64,000 nt of DNA from Streptomyces sp. NBC_00249. GTDB lineage: Bacteria; Actinomycetota; Actinomycetes; Streptomycetales; Streptomycetaceae. Under the pieces are notes generated by a model that made no database searches, was not told the origin of the DNA, and saw only the letters and a list, made by a program, of their open reading frames with translations. Location: NCBI RefSeq assembly GCF_026342355.1, contig NZ_JAPEMV010000008.1, forward strand, positions 1 through 64,000. The letters are read 5' to 3'. How positions within the stretch are numbered: position 1 is the first letter of the stretch; every line of letters starts with the position of its first letter. Positions 15,777 to 24,673 of this stretch are shown here, piece by piece. Made by a program: the position numbers and the translations under genes.

Positions 15777-16594
15777 GCGCCCAGTGTCGCAACCGCCCCG
15801 CCGAAAGCGCGGACGATTTCCTCCCCCGCGAGGACGCCGGCCGTGGCCAGTGCCGTCACCGAGGGCGCCGTCCAGCCGGCGTCCGCGAGCTCCCCGTGCC
15901 CCGGCCGCCAGGCCCGGTCGGCGGCCAGCAGCAGGTCGGCGTCCAGCAGGGAGTCGCCGGCGGCGAGCGTGGCCGTGGCGCCGGTGCGCCGGGCCACTTC
16001 CCGCATCGCCGCGCTCTTTGTCAGCGGGCGCGGCACGGCGTAGATCTTGCGGCCCTGGAGCGAGACCGTCCAGCCCCGCGCCTCGGCCCACTCGGCCAGG
16101 GACTTGAGCCATTCGTCCGGGACCAGGGCGCGCTCGACGACCAGGTACGCGAACAGGTCCTCCGCCACCCGCGTCTTGCGCAGCCACGCCGGGTCCGCCG
16201 AGGCCAGCAGGTGCGCGTGCACGTCCTCCAGCGGGGCGCACTCGCGCTCCAGCCGGGCCGCCACGGCCCGCCGCCAGTCCCGGTCCGGCACCCCGTCGAC
16301 GAGCAGCTGCCCGCCGTTGGCGCAGATCGCGTAGCGGGCCGGGCGGCCGGGGAAGCGGATGCGCTGGTACTGCTTGCGGGTGCGGGTGGTCGTCGGGACG
16401 AAGACCACCGACGGGTCGGCGGAGAGCTCCGCCAGCAGCCCCGCCGCGGTCTCGGTCATGTACGAGAGCGGCTTGCTCTCGTGGACCTCGACGCACAGCA
16501 GCCGGGGGGCCTCCGCGTCGGGCATGGTCAGGCCGAGCGCGGCCGACGAGTAGATGAGCGTGCGGTCGAGGTCACTGGCTACGAGGACGGTCAC
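15773..16594 (-). CDS. HAD-family phosphatase of the Ter-linked operon
   Basis: 273 residues. Motif I is ASDLDRTLIY, and the late motif GDSLLDADLL supplies the metal-binding Asp; between lies a C2-type cap as in sucrose/trehalose-phosphatase-like HADs. Start is the GTG at 16594, overlapping the previous stop; a longer frame to 16774 runs through the upstream gene and is rejected. In Ter-associated operons such HADs are predicted to dephosphorylate a nucleoside- or sugar-phosphate intermediate. Coupled on both sides by four-base overlaps. Confidence 0.85.
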   Translation of the reverse strand: MTVLVASDLDRTLIYSSAALGLTMPDAEAPRLLCVEVHESKPLSYMTETAAGLLAELSADPSVVFVPTTTRTRKQYQRIRFPGRPARYAICANGGQLLVDGVPDRDWRRAVAARLERECAPLEDVHAHLLASADPAWLRKTRVAEDLFAYLVVERALVPDEWLKSLAEWAEARGWTVSLQGRKIYAVPRPLTKSAAMREVARRTGATATLAAGDSLLDADLLLAADRAWRPGHGELADAGWTAPSVTALATAGVLAGEEIVRAFGGAVATLGA

Positions 16595-19167
16595 TTGGCT
16601 GCCACGGCCTTTCCGTCGGCGCCGGTGGCGCCGCGTGTGAAGCGGGGATGGATGAGGCCCACGCAGCTGTAGGGCAGCCCGTCGACCTCCTCGACCGGCA
16701 CCCCCCGCTGCTCCGCGAGCAGGCGTACGTGGTCCAGGTCGGCGCCGGCTCCGCGCTGGGCGAGGATCTTCCACGGGACGCGGCGCAGCAGCACCCGCGT
16801 GGTCTCGCCGACGCCGGGCTTGACCAGGTTCACGTCGTGGATGCCGTACTCCTCGCTGATGCGTTCCACCGCCGCCCAGCCCACCCAGGTGGGGGCGCGG
16901 TCGGCGGCGAGGAGCTCCTTGACCTCCTCGTCGACGGCGTCGGCCACCTCCTCGAAGCGGGCGGCCACCGCGTCGACGAACGCGGTGGAGACGTCGGCGC
17001 CGGCCAGCTCGCGGTAGAACTTCGCGCCGTGGAAGTCGGCGGGACCGACCAGGTCGGACCGCAGCACCGTGCGCGAGACGAGCCCGGAGACGGTGGAGTT
17101 CAGGCAGGCGGAGGGGATGAGGAAGTCCTCGCGGGTGCCGTACGTGCGCACGCAGGAGCCGGGGTCGGCGAGGACCACGATCTCCGGGTCGAAGCCCTGG
17201 AAGGCCTCCAGGGCCTCGCGCAGCTCGCGCGTGATGGCTCCCTTGCCGGTCCAGCCGTCGACGAAGACCACGTCGGCCGGGTCGTGGTGGGCGGCCAGCC
17301 AGCGCAGGGCGTTGGCGTCGATGCCCCGGCCGCGCACGATGGAGACGGCGTAGTGCGGCAGGTCCAGGCCGTGCCGCAGCTGGGCCCAGCGGCGCATCAG
17401 CACGCCGACGGGGGTTCCGGCGCGGGCCAGGGAGACCAGGACGGGGGCGGGCGAGCGCTCGGCGAGCACGGTCTCGGTGACGGTCCCGACCGCCCGGGCC
17501 ATGCGGGCGGCGGAGACGTCCAGCGCGCTCCGGTAGAGGGCCTGGTAGGCCTCGGAGGGCTGGTACTCGACCGGCAGGGACTCGGCGTAGTGGGCGCCGC
17601 CCGCCTGGATGGCCTCCTCGCGCTCCTCGGTCGGGGCCTCCAGCTCCACCCCGGAGAGGTCCTGGAGGAGCCAGCCGACGTCCTCGGAGGCGTACGAGGA
17701 GAAGGCCGGGCCGCGCAGGGGCTCGGCCAGGGCGACGGGCTCGGACATGATCGGCTCCTGCCGGTCGGGGCGGTACGGGTCGGACACGTACGGGTCACGG
17801 GCGCGCGCGTCGGGGACGTACGACGGTACGACGGCCAGCAGGACCCGGCCGGTGTGCGGGGCGAGCGCGGCCAGCAGGCCCGTACGCAGCTCGGGGGTGT
17901 CGCCGGCCGAGTCGACGACGGCGACGACGGTGTCGAAGCCGGCGCCCCGGACGTTGTAGGCGTACCGGTCGCCGGGCCCGTCGGCCGGGGTGTCGTGGGC
18001 GGGGAAGACCAGCCGGGTGCGGATGGCGTAGCCGGGGTCGTCGACGGCCAGCACCGGGGAGCGGGTCGTGGTCGAGTAGCGCACCTCGGCGGCCGCCCGG
18101 GACTCCTCCAGGGCCAGGGCGAGGCGCAGCGGCGCGTACATCAGCTCCTCGTTGCCGAGTACGAGGACCCGTCCGGGCTCTGCTCCGAGCGCGTCGGCGA
18201 GCTGCCGGGCCAGCCGCGGGAGCGCCGCCTCCAGGGCGGCCCGGTGGGCGGGGGTGAAGCCGTGCCGGCCGCCGTCGGGGACCCCGGCCGGCCAGTCGAG
18301 GGCGACGCGGTCGAAGGCGGGGGCCGACTCGGCCGCCACCTCGGCGATGCCTGCCTGCGCCTCGTACTCCTCGACCAGCGCCTGCCCCTTGGCCAGTACC
18401 CCTTCGGGGAGGGAGACGGTGCCGGAGGCGAGCGCGATCAGGTCGACGCGGGCGCCCAGCGCCTCGGCGAAGGAGGTCAGCCGGTCGCGGTCGGCCGGGG
18501 AGCGCATGTCGACGAGGGCGACGACCACGTAGTGGCCGCGCGGGTTGCGGGAGTGCAGGTCGCGGATGGTGTTGAGGACGGTGTTCCCGGTGGAGAACTC
18601 GTCGTCGACGAGGACGAGCGGGCCGCTGCCCGCCAGCAGGCGCGGGTCCTCGGGCAGCAGGAGGTGCGAGGTGGCGTGCGAGTGGGCCTCCTCGAAGCCG
18701 CCCGCGGGCTCGACGCCCGGCACCGGGCGGCGGGTGGAGTGCAGGTAGGGGGCCGGGCCCAGGCCGTCGGCGACGCAGTGGCCGAGGCCGGTCGCGGTCT
18801 CGGCGTAGCCGAGGACCACCGCCGCGGCGGCCCCTTCGGCGCCGAGCAGTTCGCGGACCCGCTGCCCGAGGCCGTACCCGGCGGCGTGGACCACTGCCGG
18901 GGACTGCGGGACGTGCTTGCCCAGGACCTGCGAGACCAGCAGGTGGGCCCGTTTGGGGTTGCGCCGCAGGGCGAGCCCCAGCAGGCTCTCCAGCGGCGGG
19001 GCGGCCCCGGAGCCGCCGCCGTCCGCCGGGCCGGCGTCCTCCAGGCCCACGCCCAGCCGCCGCGCGACCCAGTCTCCCGACCACACCTCGTCGATCGTCT
19101 CGCCCTTCTCCACAGACATCTCTACCGGTATCTCCACGGGAATCTCCGTCGTCACGGCGGCCCTCAC
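16591..19167 (-). CDS. Phosphoribosyltransferase-TRSP fused to StiP/PELOTA protein
   Basis: One uninterrupted 858-residue frame. The N-terminal half is a PRTase_2-type phosphoribosyltransferase with the PRPP loop VLVDDEFSTGNT (Asp188-Asp189) followed by a TRSP-like region. The second half, from about residue 474, is a StiP/PRTase_1-like domain (VFVDGWTGKGA) ending in a PELOTA-like segment (GLPYSCVGLIHPRF). An internal ATG at 17748 has a strong AGGAG six bases ahead, so StiP could also be made separately. GTG 19167 overlaps the aldolase stop; GTG 19155 is an alternative. Such proteins are proposed to build a nucleoside-like metabolite linked to TerD stress responses. Confidence 0.8.
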   Translation of the reverse strand: MRAAVTTEIPVEIPVEMSVEKGETIDEVWSGDWVARRLGVGLEDAGPADGGGSGAAPPLESLLGLALRRNPKRAHLLVSQVLGKHVPQSPAVVHAAGYGLGQRVRELLGAEGAAAAVVLGYAETATGLGHCVADGLGPAPYLHSTRRPVPGVEPAGGFEEAHSHATSHLLLPEDPRLLAGSGPLVLVDDEFSTGNTVLNTIRDLHSRNPRGHYVVVALVDMRSPADRDRLTSFAEALGARVDLIALASGTVSLPEGVLAKGQALVEEYEAQAGIAEVAAESAPAFDRVALDWPAGVPDGGRHGFTPAHRAALEAALPRLARQLADALGAEPGRVLVLGNEELMYAPLRLALALEESRAAAEVRYSTTTRSPVLAVDDPGYAIRTRLVFPAHDTPADGPGDRYAYNVRGAGFDTVVAVVDSAGDTPELRTGLLAALAPHTGRVLLAVVPSYVPDARARDPYVSDPYRPDRQEPIMSEPVALAEPLRGPAFSSYASEDVGWLLQDLSGVELEAPTEEREEAIQAGGAHYAESLPVEYQPSEAYQALYRSALDVSAARMARAVGTVTETVLAERSPAPVLVSLARAGTPVGVLMRRWAQLRHGLDLPHYAVSIVRGRGIDANALRWLAAHHDPADVVFVDGWTGKGAITRELREALEAFQGFDPEIVVLADPGSCVRTYGTREDFLIPSACLNSTVSGLVSRTVLRSDLVGPADFHGAKFYRELAGADVSTAFVDAVAARFEEVADAVDEEVKELLAADRAPTWVGWAAVERISEEYGIHDVNLVKPGVGETTRVLLRRVPWKILAQRGAGADLDHVRLLAEQRGVPVEEVDGLPYSCVGLIHPRFTRGATGADGKAVAAK

Positions 19168-20339
19168 ACCTGGAGCCCGGCCGTGAGGAGGTCGACGAAG
19201 CCGACCTCCTCCTTCGCCACACCGAAGACCTCGGCGCGCAGCATGGTGCGCTCGGCCCAGGCCCGGTGGGGCTTCACCTCGTTCATCTTGTTCGTGTAGG
19301 CGGAGCGCATCACTCCGCCGCCGCCGCGCTCGGGGCGCAGGATGTCCTGGGCGTCGCTGAACTCCTCGTGGGAGACCACCGACAGCGCGTGGACGGGCGT
19401 GACGTGCGCCGGGTGGATGCAGGTCTTGCCCAGCAGGCCGTTGGCCCGGTCGAGTTCGATCTCGCGCAGCAGCCCGTCGAGGTCGTGCTCGATCAGCGCG
19501 GTGCGCAGCTCCTCCACGCCCTCCTCCAGGAAGGGGCTGCGGCGCAGCTGTGGCTTGAAGAGGCGCTGCTGGCTGCGGAAGTACTCCCAGACGGGCCCGG
19601 TGACGGTGAAGCCGGTGCCGTCGGCGCGGCTGAGGACGTTGACCACGTCGGCGATCACCCCGGCCACGATCTGGACGTCGTAGGCGGTCATGTCGGGGGT
19701 GCGCCGCAGCCCGTAGACGGAGCAGAAGTCGGTGACGCCGAGCCGCAGGGCGAGGACCCGCTCGCGGTAGCGGTTCACGGTGCGGGAGATCCCGGCGAGG
19801 GCCTCGACGCGGGTTTCGAGGTGGAGGAGGTCGGGGGTCTCCAGGACGGGCATGGCATACAGCCGGGGCAGGCCGGAGGCGGCCTCCGCCTCGGCGACGG
19901 CGTCGAGGAAGGCCGTTCCGCGACTCTCCGTGAACTTGGGGAGTACGAATCCGGCCAGGTGCCGTACGGGGCCGCCGAGCCGGCGCACCAGATCGGGGAT
20001 CTGCTCGGGGGTGCGGACGCGGATGAACAGGAGCGGGAGCTCGGCGCCGCCCGCGCTCCCCTCGTCGAGGGCCGCGAACTGCCGGACGAGGTTCTCCTCG
20101 CCGTCCACGACGTCGGCGTCGCTGATGGAATCCTCCAGGCAGAGGACCATGGAGACGACGCCGCGGCCGGCCTGCTTGCGGATGTCGGCGGCGAGGCTGG
20201 GCCGGGTGGCGGGGCTGTAGAGGGTGGCCCCGAGCGCGGCGGCGAGCGTACGGGCGGGAGAGGCGAGGGTGAATTCCGCCGGTTCCTGGTGGAAGAGGTC
20301 CTTGCGGACAGTGGGCGATATGTGCCCGAAGTGACGCAT
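19164..20339 (-). CDS. HpcH/HpaI aldolase / citrate-lyase-beta-like protein
   Basis: 391 residues, TIM-barrel aldolase-type fold: VVSMVLCLEDSISDADV, LFIRVRTPEQI, GFVLPKFTESRG, YAMPVLETPDLL (acidic metal ligand) and GKTCIHPAHV. Families of this type cleave or form C-C bonds of acyl-CoA or keto-acid substrates; the Ter-linked branch is predicted to act in the nucleoside-like metabolite pathway. ATG 20339 follows GGGGGAAG; a longer reading to 20402 is less likely. First gene of the overlapping operon. Confidence 0.85.
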   Translation of the reverse strand: MRHFGHISPTVRKDLFHQEPAEFTLASPARTLAAALGATLYSPATRPSLAADIRKQAGRGVVSMVLCLEDSISDADVVDGEENLVRQFAALDEGSAGGAELPLLFIRVRTPEQIPDLVRRLGGPVRHLAGFVLPKFTESRGTAFLDAVAEAEAASGLPRLYAMPVLETPDLLHLETRVEALAGISRTVNRYRERVLALRLGVTDFCSVYGLRRTPDMTAYDVQIVAGVIADVVNVLSRADGTGFTVTGPVWEYFRSQQRLFKPQLRRSPFLEEGVEELRTALIEHDLDGLLREIELDRANGLLGKTCIHPAHVTPVHALSVVSHEEFSDAQDILRPERGGGGVMRSAYTNKMNEVKPHRAWAERTMLRAEVFGVAKEEVGFVDLLTAGLQV

Positions 20340-20382
20340 GTGCTTCCCCCGTACTGCCTCGGCGGCCCAACTGGCGTGGCCG

Positions 20383-20409
20383 GTAATAGTACGTACGAAC
20401 ACGAGTCAA
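20383..20409 (-). promoter_or_regulatory. Candidate promoter of the Ter-linked operon
   Basis: On the minus strand TTGACT (20409-20404) and TATTAC (20388-20383) are separated by 15 bases, and a GTACGTAC palindrome lies between them. Spacing is short, so an activator may be needed. Confidence 0.35.
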
Positions 20410-20524
20410 GAGTTCCTCAAGCACATGAAGTTCAGGTAACCCTCTTGCACCATGCCCAGCCGCGGCCCTCAGGACAAGGCCCTACGGGGGGCCGCATTGT
20501 CCCGGTCGTGTCCGGGAGGGCAGG

Positions 20525-21319
20525 ATGACCGGCATGACGCACGCGATGCAGAAGGGCTCGAACATCCCGGTGGCCCCCGTGGCGGTCCGGGCTGTGCTGC
20601 GCTGGACCACCGGGCCCGACGTGCCGGACGTGGACGCCTCCGCGCTGCTCGTGGGCGCGGACGGGCGTGTGCGCTCGGACGAGGACTTCGTCTTCTACAA
20701 CCAGCCCCGTCACCCCTCGGGGGCCGTCTGGCGGCTGGGCAAGAAGCAGCTGGGCGACGGGGTCACCGACGCGGTCCAGGCGGACCTGCGCAACGTGCCC
20801 CCGGAGGTCGACCGGATCCTGGTGGTGGCCTCCGCCGAGGACGTCCCCTTCGAGCGGGTCCGGGACCTGCGGATCCTGCTCTACGACGCCACCCCGGGCG
20901 GCGGCCCCGAGCCGCTGGCCTACTTCGACGTGCGGCCCGAGACGGGCGCCGAGACGGCCCTGATCTGCGGGGAGCTGTACCGCCGCGGCGAGGGGTGGAA
21001 GTTCCGCGCCCTGGGCGAGGGCTACTCCGACGGGCTGGTGGGCCTGGCGACGGACCACGGGATCTCCGTCGACGAGAACGCCGCCGCCGCGGAGGGCGAC
21101 GGGCCCGCCGCCCCCGGGTCCGGCGACGACCGGACGGCCGCCATGCGCCCGCCGGTGCCGCCCACCCCGGTGGCGCCCGCCCCGCCCACCCAGGCCCCGC
21201 CGGCCGTCCAGCCCGCCTACGGGTACCCGCAGCCGGTGTCCCCGGCGCCGGTGCCCGCCCCGGGCGGCGACCCGTCCTTCCGGCTGCCGGTACAGGGCCC
21301 GCAGTTCATCCGCCGCTGA
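20525..21319 (+). CDS. TerD-family protein with Pro-rich tail
   Basis: 264 residues. Residues 8-175 form a TerD domain (KGSNIPV, VPDVDASALLVGADGRVRSDEDFVFYNQP, GEGWKFRALGEGYSDGLVGLATDHGISV) with the acidic calcium-binding positions of the family. The last 80 residues are a Pro/Ala/Gln-rich low-complexity tail. Known TerD proteins bind calcium and act in membrane-linked stress responses. It is divergent from the aldolase operon by about 185 bp and faces the TerA-like gene across a shared terminator. ATG 20534 is an alternative start. Confidence 0.85.
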   Translation: MTGMTHAMQKGSNIPVAPVAVRAVLRWTTGPDVPDVDASALLVGADGRVRSDEDFVFYNQPRHPSGAVWRLGKKQLGDGVTDAVQADLRNVPPEVDRILVVASAEDVPFERVRDLRILLYDATPGGGPEPLAYFDVRPETGAETALICGELYRRGEGWKFRALGEGYSDGLVGLATDHGISVDENAAAAEGDGPAAPGSGDDRTAAMRPPVPPTPVAPAPPTQAPPAVQPAYGYPQPVSPAPVPAPGGDPSFRLPVQGPQFIRR

Positions 21320-21345
21320 CGGCCGCACCACGGAGAGTCGCCCCG

Positions 21346-21385
21346 AGGCCTGACCGGAGTCCCGTACGGGGCCCCGGTCAGGCCT
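21346..21385. terminator. Shared terminator of converging TerD- and TerA-like genes
   Basis: AGGCCTGACCGG (21346-21357) pairs exactly with 21374-21385. The right arm contains the stop codon of the minus-strand gene. Confidence 0.8.
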
Positions 21386-22121
21386 TGGTGCTCTTGTAGC
21401 CCCGCCCCCACTGGAGCCCCCAGCCGTACAGCCGGTCCAGCTCGGCCTGGAAGCCGTACACGAACTTCACCTCGCGGCGGACGATCAGCTCGCCCTTGAC
21501 GTTCTCCAGGGAGACCACCGCGCAGGAGCGGGCCTGCGGGTGCCGCTCGTCCAGCGGGATCTCGATCCTCGGCCCGGTGACCGGGTAGAGGGTGACCAGG
21601 GCGTGCGTCCGGTCGAAGGCCGGGGTCTGGTCGTAGATGTATACGAAGACGAGCAGCCGCTTGATCTCGTCGGCGTGGTCGAGGTTGATGTACAGCGTCT
21701 CGCCGGAGGCCGAGCCGAAGCGGTCGTCGCCGCTGAGCTTGACGTACGGCGGGTCGTTGAGGTCGCCCAGCAGGTTGCCCAGCGGCTGCACGGCGCCCCG
21801 GGTGCCGTCGGTCAGCTCGTAGAGGCAGCCCATGTCCAGGTCGACGTTGACCATGCCCTGGGTGTGCGCCTGAACCATGTCGGGCTTGAACAGTTTGAAC
21901 GGGTGCCGCAGCAGCTGCCCGCTCTGGCCCGCCGAGCGGCCGCCGATGTCGGAGGTGCGCATCCTCCAGGAGAGGTTCACGCGCAGATTGCCGTGCACCG
22001 CCTGCTGGCGGGTGAGCGACACCGTCGACTGCCGCTTGGTCAGCTCGATCGCGTTCGACGAGGCCTGGCCCGAGTCGAACCCCATGGCGCGTGCGCCCCT
22101 GATCCCGTCGAAGAACCCCAT
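21378..22121 (-). CDS. TerA/TerD-type tellurium-resistance family protein
   Basis: 247 residues beginning MGFFDGIRGARAMGFDSG. The body (IELTKRQSTVSL...VNVDLDMGCLYELTDG...DDRFGSASGETLYINLDHADEIKRLLVFVYIYD) matches the TerA-like branch of the TerD superfamily, with acidic residues for calcium. The start is set by MGFF preceded by AGGGGG; the longer frame to 22259 crosses the upstream terminator. Probably cytoplasmic and part of the Ter stress module with DUF475 and the TerD proteins. Confidence 0.85.
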   Translation of the reverse strand: MGFFDGIRGARAMGFDSGQASSNAIELTKRQSTVSLTRQQAVHGNLRVNLSWRMRTSDIGGRSAGQSGQLLRHPFKLFKPDMVQAHTQGMVNVDLDMGCLYELTDGTRGAVQPLGNLLGDLNDPPYVKLSGDDRFGSASGETLYINLDHADEIKRLLVFVYIYDQTPAFDRTHALVTLYPVTGPRIEIPLDERHPQARSCAVVSLENVKGELIVRREVKFVYGFQAELDRLYGWGLQWGRGYKSTKA

Positions 22122-22165
22122 GTCCCCACTACCCCCTGGTCCCCTTGTCCCCTCACACGTACGAA

Positions 22166-22212
22166 ATGCGGGGCGGCCCGCCGGGTCCGTGGACCCCCAG
22201 GCCGCCCCGCAT
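22166..22212 (-). terminator. Terminator of the DUF475 gene
   Basis: A 12-bp perfect stem (22166-22177 with 22201-22212) located 28 bp after the DUF475 stop. Confidence 0.8.
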
Positions 22213-22239
22213 CTGGAGCGTTCCGCATTACCGGCGAGG

Positions 22240-23361
22240 TCATGCCTCGGCGGCGGCACCCTCCACTTCCATGCGCTTGTTGCGGCGCACCGAGGACCAG
22301 AAGGACCAGGCGATCAGCACGACGCCGACGAGGCCGGTGATGACCTCGTTGATCTCGTACTGGATGGTGACGAGCAGGAGGACGGCGAGCGCGCCGATGG
22401 CGTAGTGCGCGCCGTGCTCCAGGTAGACGTAGTCGTCGAGGGTGCCCTGGCGGACCAGGTAGACCGTCAGCGACCGGACGTACATGGCACCGATGCCGAG
22501 GCCGAGGGCCATGAGCACGATGTCGCTGGTGATGGCGAAGGCGCCGATGACCCCGTCGAAGGAGAAGGAGGCGTCGAGGACTTCGAGGTAGAGGAACATG
22601 AAGAACGCGGCCTTGCCGGCCATGGCGACGACCGAGACGGGCTTGCCGCTCTTCTTCGCCTCCTCCTCGGCCTCGTGCTCGTTCTCCTCCTCTTCCTCCA
22701 GCTTGTTCTCGAAGTAGCCGGAGAGGCCGCCGACGATCATGTAGGTGATCAGGCCGAGGATGCCGGAGACCAGGACGGTCTGGGCCTTGTCCACGTGGAC
22801 GCCGCCGTGCTGGTGGGCGTTGGTGGCGAAGGTCATCGAGGTGACGACCAGGACGATCAGCGCGATGCACGCGGAGAGCATGTCGATCTTGCCGAGCTTG
22901 GCGAGCGGGCGCTCCAGCCACGCGAGCCACTTGATGTCACGGTCCTCGAAGATGAAGTCGAGGAAGATCATCAGCAGGAACATGCCACCGAAGGCGGCGA
23001 TGGACGGGTGGGCGTCCGTGACGAGCTGCTTGTACAGGTCCTGGTCGGACACCGCGAGATCGACGGCCTCGATCGGCCCGATCTTGGCGCTGATCGCGAC
23101 GATCACGATCGGGAAGACCAGGCGCATGCCGAACACGGCGATGAGGACACCGACAGTGAGGAAGATCTTTTGCCAGAAGGCATTCATCTTCTTCAGGATT
23201 CCGGCGTTGACCACCGCATTGTCGAAGGACAGCGAGATCTCCAGGATGGACAGGATCGCCACGATCCCAAAAGCGGGCCATCCCCCGTAGAACACCGCTG
23301 CGACCAGACCGAGCGCAGTGACTGCGAACGACCAGCCGAAGGTTTTGAGAACCACTGGCAC
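22240..23361 (-). CDS. DUF475 / TerC-like integral membrane protein
   Basis: 373 residues with about nine hydrophobic segments. It carries the TerC-type motif SILEISLSFDNAVVNAGIL near the N-terminus and a second copy EVLDASFSFDGVIGAFAI, each with acidic residues inside a membrane helix, as in TerC metal exporters/chaperones. A charged cytosolic loop (LEEEEENEHEAEEEAKK) lies mid-protein. In Ter systems TerC-like proteins are thought to anchor TerD complexes and move metal ions. Start GTG 23361, with GTG 23355 possible. Confidence 0.85.
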   Translation of the reverse strand: MPVVLKTFGWSFAVTALGLVAAVFYGGWPAFGIVAILSILEISLSFDNAVVNAGILKKMNAFWQKIFLTVGVLIAVFGMRLVFPIVIVAISAKIGPIEAVDLAVSDQDLYKQLVTDAHPSIAAFGGMFLLMIFLDFIFEDRDIKWLAWLERPLAKLGKIDMLSACIALIVLVVTSMTFATNAHQHGGVHVDKAQTVLVSGILGLITYMIVGGLSGYFENKLEEEEENEHEAEEEAKKSGKPVSVVAMAGKAAFFMFLYLEVLDASFSFDGVIGAFAITSDIVLMALGLGIGAMYVRSLTVYLVRQGTLDDYVYLEHGAHYAIGALAVLLLVTIQYEINEVITGLVGVVLIAWSFWSSVRRNKRMEVEGAAAEA

Positions 23362-23380
23362 CCCATCGTCTTGTACGGCT

Positions 23381-23956
23381 TTACGAAACGTTGACCCCGA
23401 AGTCTAGAGCGATGCCCCGCAGGCCCGACGCGTACCCCTGCCCTACGGCTCGGAACTTCCATTCACCGCCGTAGCGGTAGACCTCGCCGAAGATCATCGC
23501 GGTCTCGCTGGAGGCGTCCTCGGTCAGGTCGTAGCGGGCCAGTTCCTGGTCGTCCGCCATGTTGACCACGCGGATGAAGGCATTGCTGACCTGGCCGAAG
23601 CTCTGTCGGCGGCTGTCCGCGTCGTGGATGGAGACCGGGAAGACGATCTTGTCCACCTGGGCCGGCACCTTCGTCAGGTCGATGATGATCGACTCGTCGT
23701 CGCCCTCACCCTCGCCGGTGAGGTTGTCCCCCGTGTGTTCGACGGAGCCCTCGGGGCTCTTCAGGTTGTTGTAGAAGACGAAGTACTCGTCCCCGAGCAC
23801 CCGGCCGCTGTTGCACAGCAGCGCGCTGGCGTCGAGGTCGAAGTCGGCCCCCGTGGTCGAGCGTGCGTCCCATCCGAGACCGATCAGAACCCGGGTGAGG
23901 TTCGGTGCGGCCTTGGACAGGGAGACGTTGCCCCCCTTGGCGAGTGTGACGCCCAT
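23381..23956 (-). CDS. terD: TerD-family calcium-binding protein
   Basis: 191 residues, single TerD domain: MGVTLAKGGNVSLSKAAPNL, GLGWDARSTTGADFDLDASAL, EGEGDDESIIIDL, GEWKFRAVGQGYASGLRGIA. The two acidic clusters are the known calcium sites. GGAGGA eight bases before ATG 23956 fixes the start. Very similar to the adjacent 24098-24673 gene. Ends 20 bp before the DUF475 start, so the two are likely cotranscribed. Confidence 0.9.
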   Translation of the reverse strand: MGVTLAKGGNVSLSKAAPNLTRVLIGLGWDARSTTGADFDLDASALLCNSGRVLGDEYFVFYNNLKSPEGSVEHTGDNLTGEGEGDDESIIIDLTKVPAQVDKIVFPVSIHDADSRRQSFGQVSNAFIRVVNMADDQELARYDLTEDASSETAMIFGEVYRYGGEWKFRAVGQGYASGLRGIALDFGVNVS

Positions 23957-24030
23957 GTTGTGGTCCTCCCCGGACGACGTGGTGCGTGGCGATGGTGACG
24001 AAGCCACCGGGATCCATGGTGGCAAAGCCG

Positions 24031-24065
24031 GTCCGGCGCCGTACACACAGTGCACGGCGCCGGAC
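24031..24065 (-). terminator. Terminator between the two TerD genes
   Basis: GTCCGGCGCCGT (24031-24042) pairs perfectly with 24054-24065, 33 bp after the stop of the upstream TerD gene. Confidence 0.75.
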
Positions 24066-24097
24066 GGACGAACTGCTCAGCTGCTCCCGCTCTGACC

Positions 24098-24673
24098 TCA
24101 GACGTTGACGCCGAAGTCCTGCGCGATGCCGCGCAGGCCCGAGGCGTAGCCCTGGCCGATGGCACGGAACTTCCACTCCGCGCCGTTGCGGTACAGCTCG
24201 CCGAAGACCATGGCGGTCTCGGTCGAGGCGTCCTCGGAGAGGTCGTAGCGGGCCAGCTCGCTGTTGTCGGCCTGGTTCACGACGCGGATGTAGGCGTTGC
24301 GGACCTGGCCGAAGCTCTGCTGACGGCTCTCGGCCTCGTAGATCGAGACGGGGAAGACGATCTTCGCGACGTCGGCGGGGACGCCGGCCAGGTTGACCTT
24401 GATGGCCTCGTCGTCGCCCTCGCCCTCACCGGTGGTGTTGTCACCGGTGTGCTCCACCGAGCCGTCCGGGCTCTTCAGGTTGTTGAAGAACACGAAGTTC
24501 GAGTCGTTGGCGACCTTGCCCTGGTCGTTGGTCAGGATCGCGCTGGCGTCGAGGTCGAAGTCGACACCGGTGGTGGTGCGAGCGTCCCAGCCGAGACCGA
24601 CGATGACCGCCGTCAGGTTAGGCGCGGCCTTGGTCAGCGAGACGTTGCCGCCCTTGCTGAGGCTGACTCCCAC
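24098..24673 (-). CDS. terD: TerD-family calcium-binding protein (tandem paralogue)
   Basis: 191 residues, same length and architecture as the neighbour: MGVSLSKGGNVSLTKAAPNL, GLGWDARTTTGVDFDLDASA, EGEGDDEAIKVNL, EWKFRAIGQGYASGLRGIAQDFGVNV. Acidic calcium ligands are conserved. GTG start with GGAGGA five bases upstream. The hairpin after its stop suggests it is transcribed separately from the second TerD gene. Confidence 0.9.
   Translation of the reverse strand: MGVSLSKGGNVSLTKAAPNLTAVIVGLGWDARTTTGVDFDLDASAILTNDQGKVANDSNFVFFNNLKSPDGSVEHTGDNTTGEGEGDDEAIKVNLAGVPADVAKIVFPVSIYEAESRQQSFGQVRNAYIRVVNQADNSELARYDLSEDASTETAMVFGELYRNGAEWKFRAIGQGYASGLRGIAQDFGVNV

Noticed and set aside
16648..19299. 883-codon plus-strand frame
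   Set aside because: Antisense to the phosphoribosyltransferase-StiP gene; no domain and Gly/Val/Asp-rich shadow composition.
19168..20424. N-terminal extension of the phosphoribosyltransferase frame
   Set aside because: This part overlaps the aldolase gene in another frame and is Arg/Pro-rich nonsense; the true start is at 19167 or 19155.
20525..24673. Tellurite resistance as proven function
   Set aside because: TerD-family genes are widespread in Streptomyces without tellurite selection; only family membership is supported.
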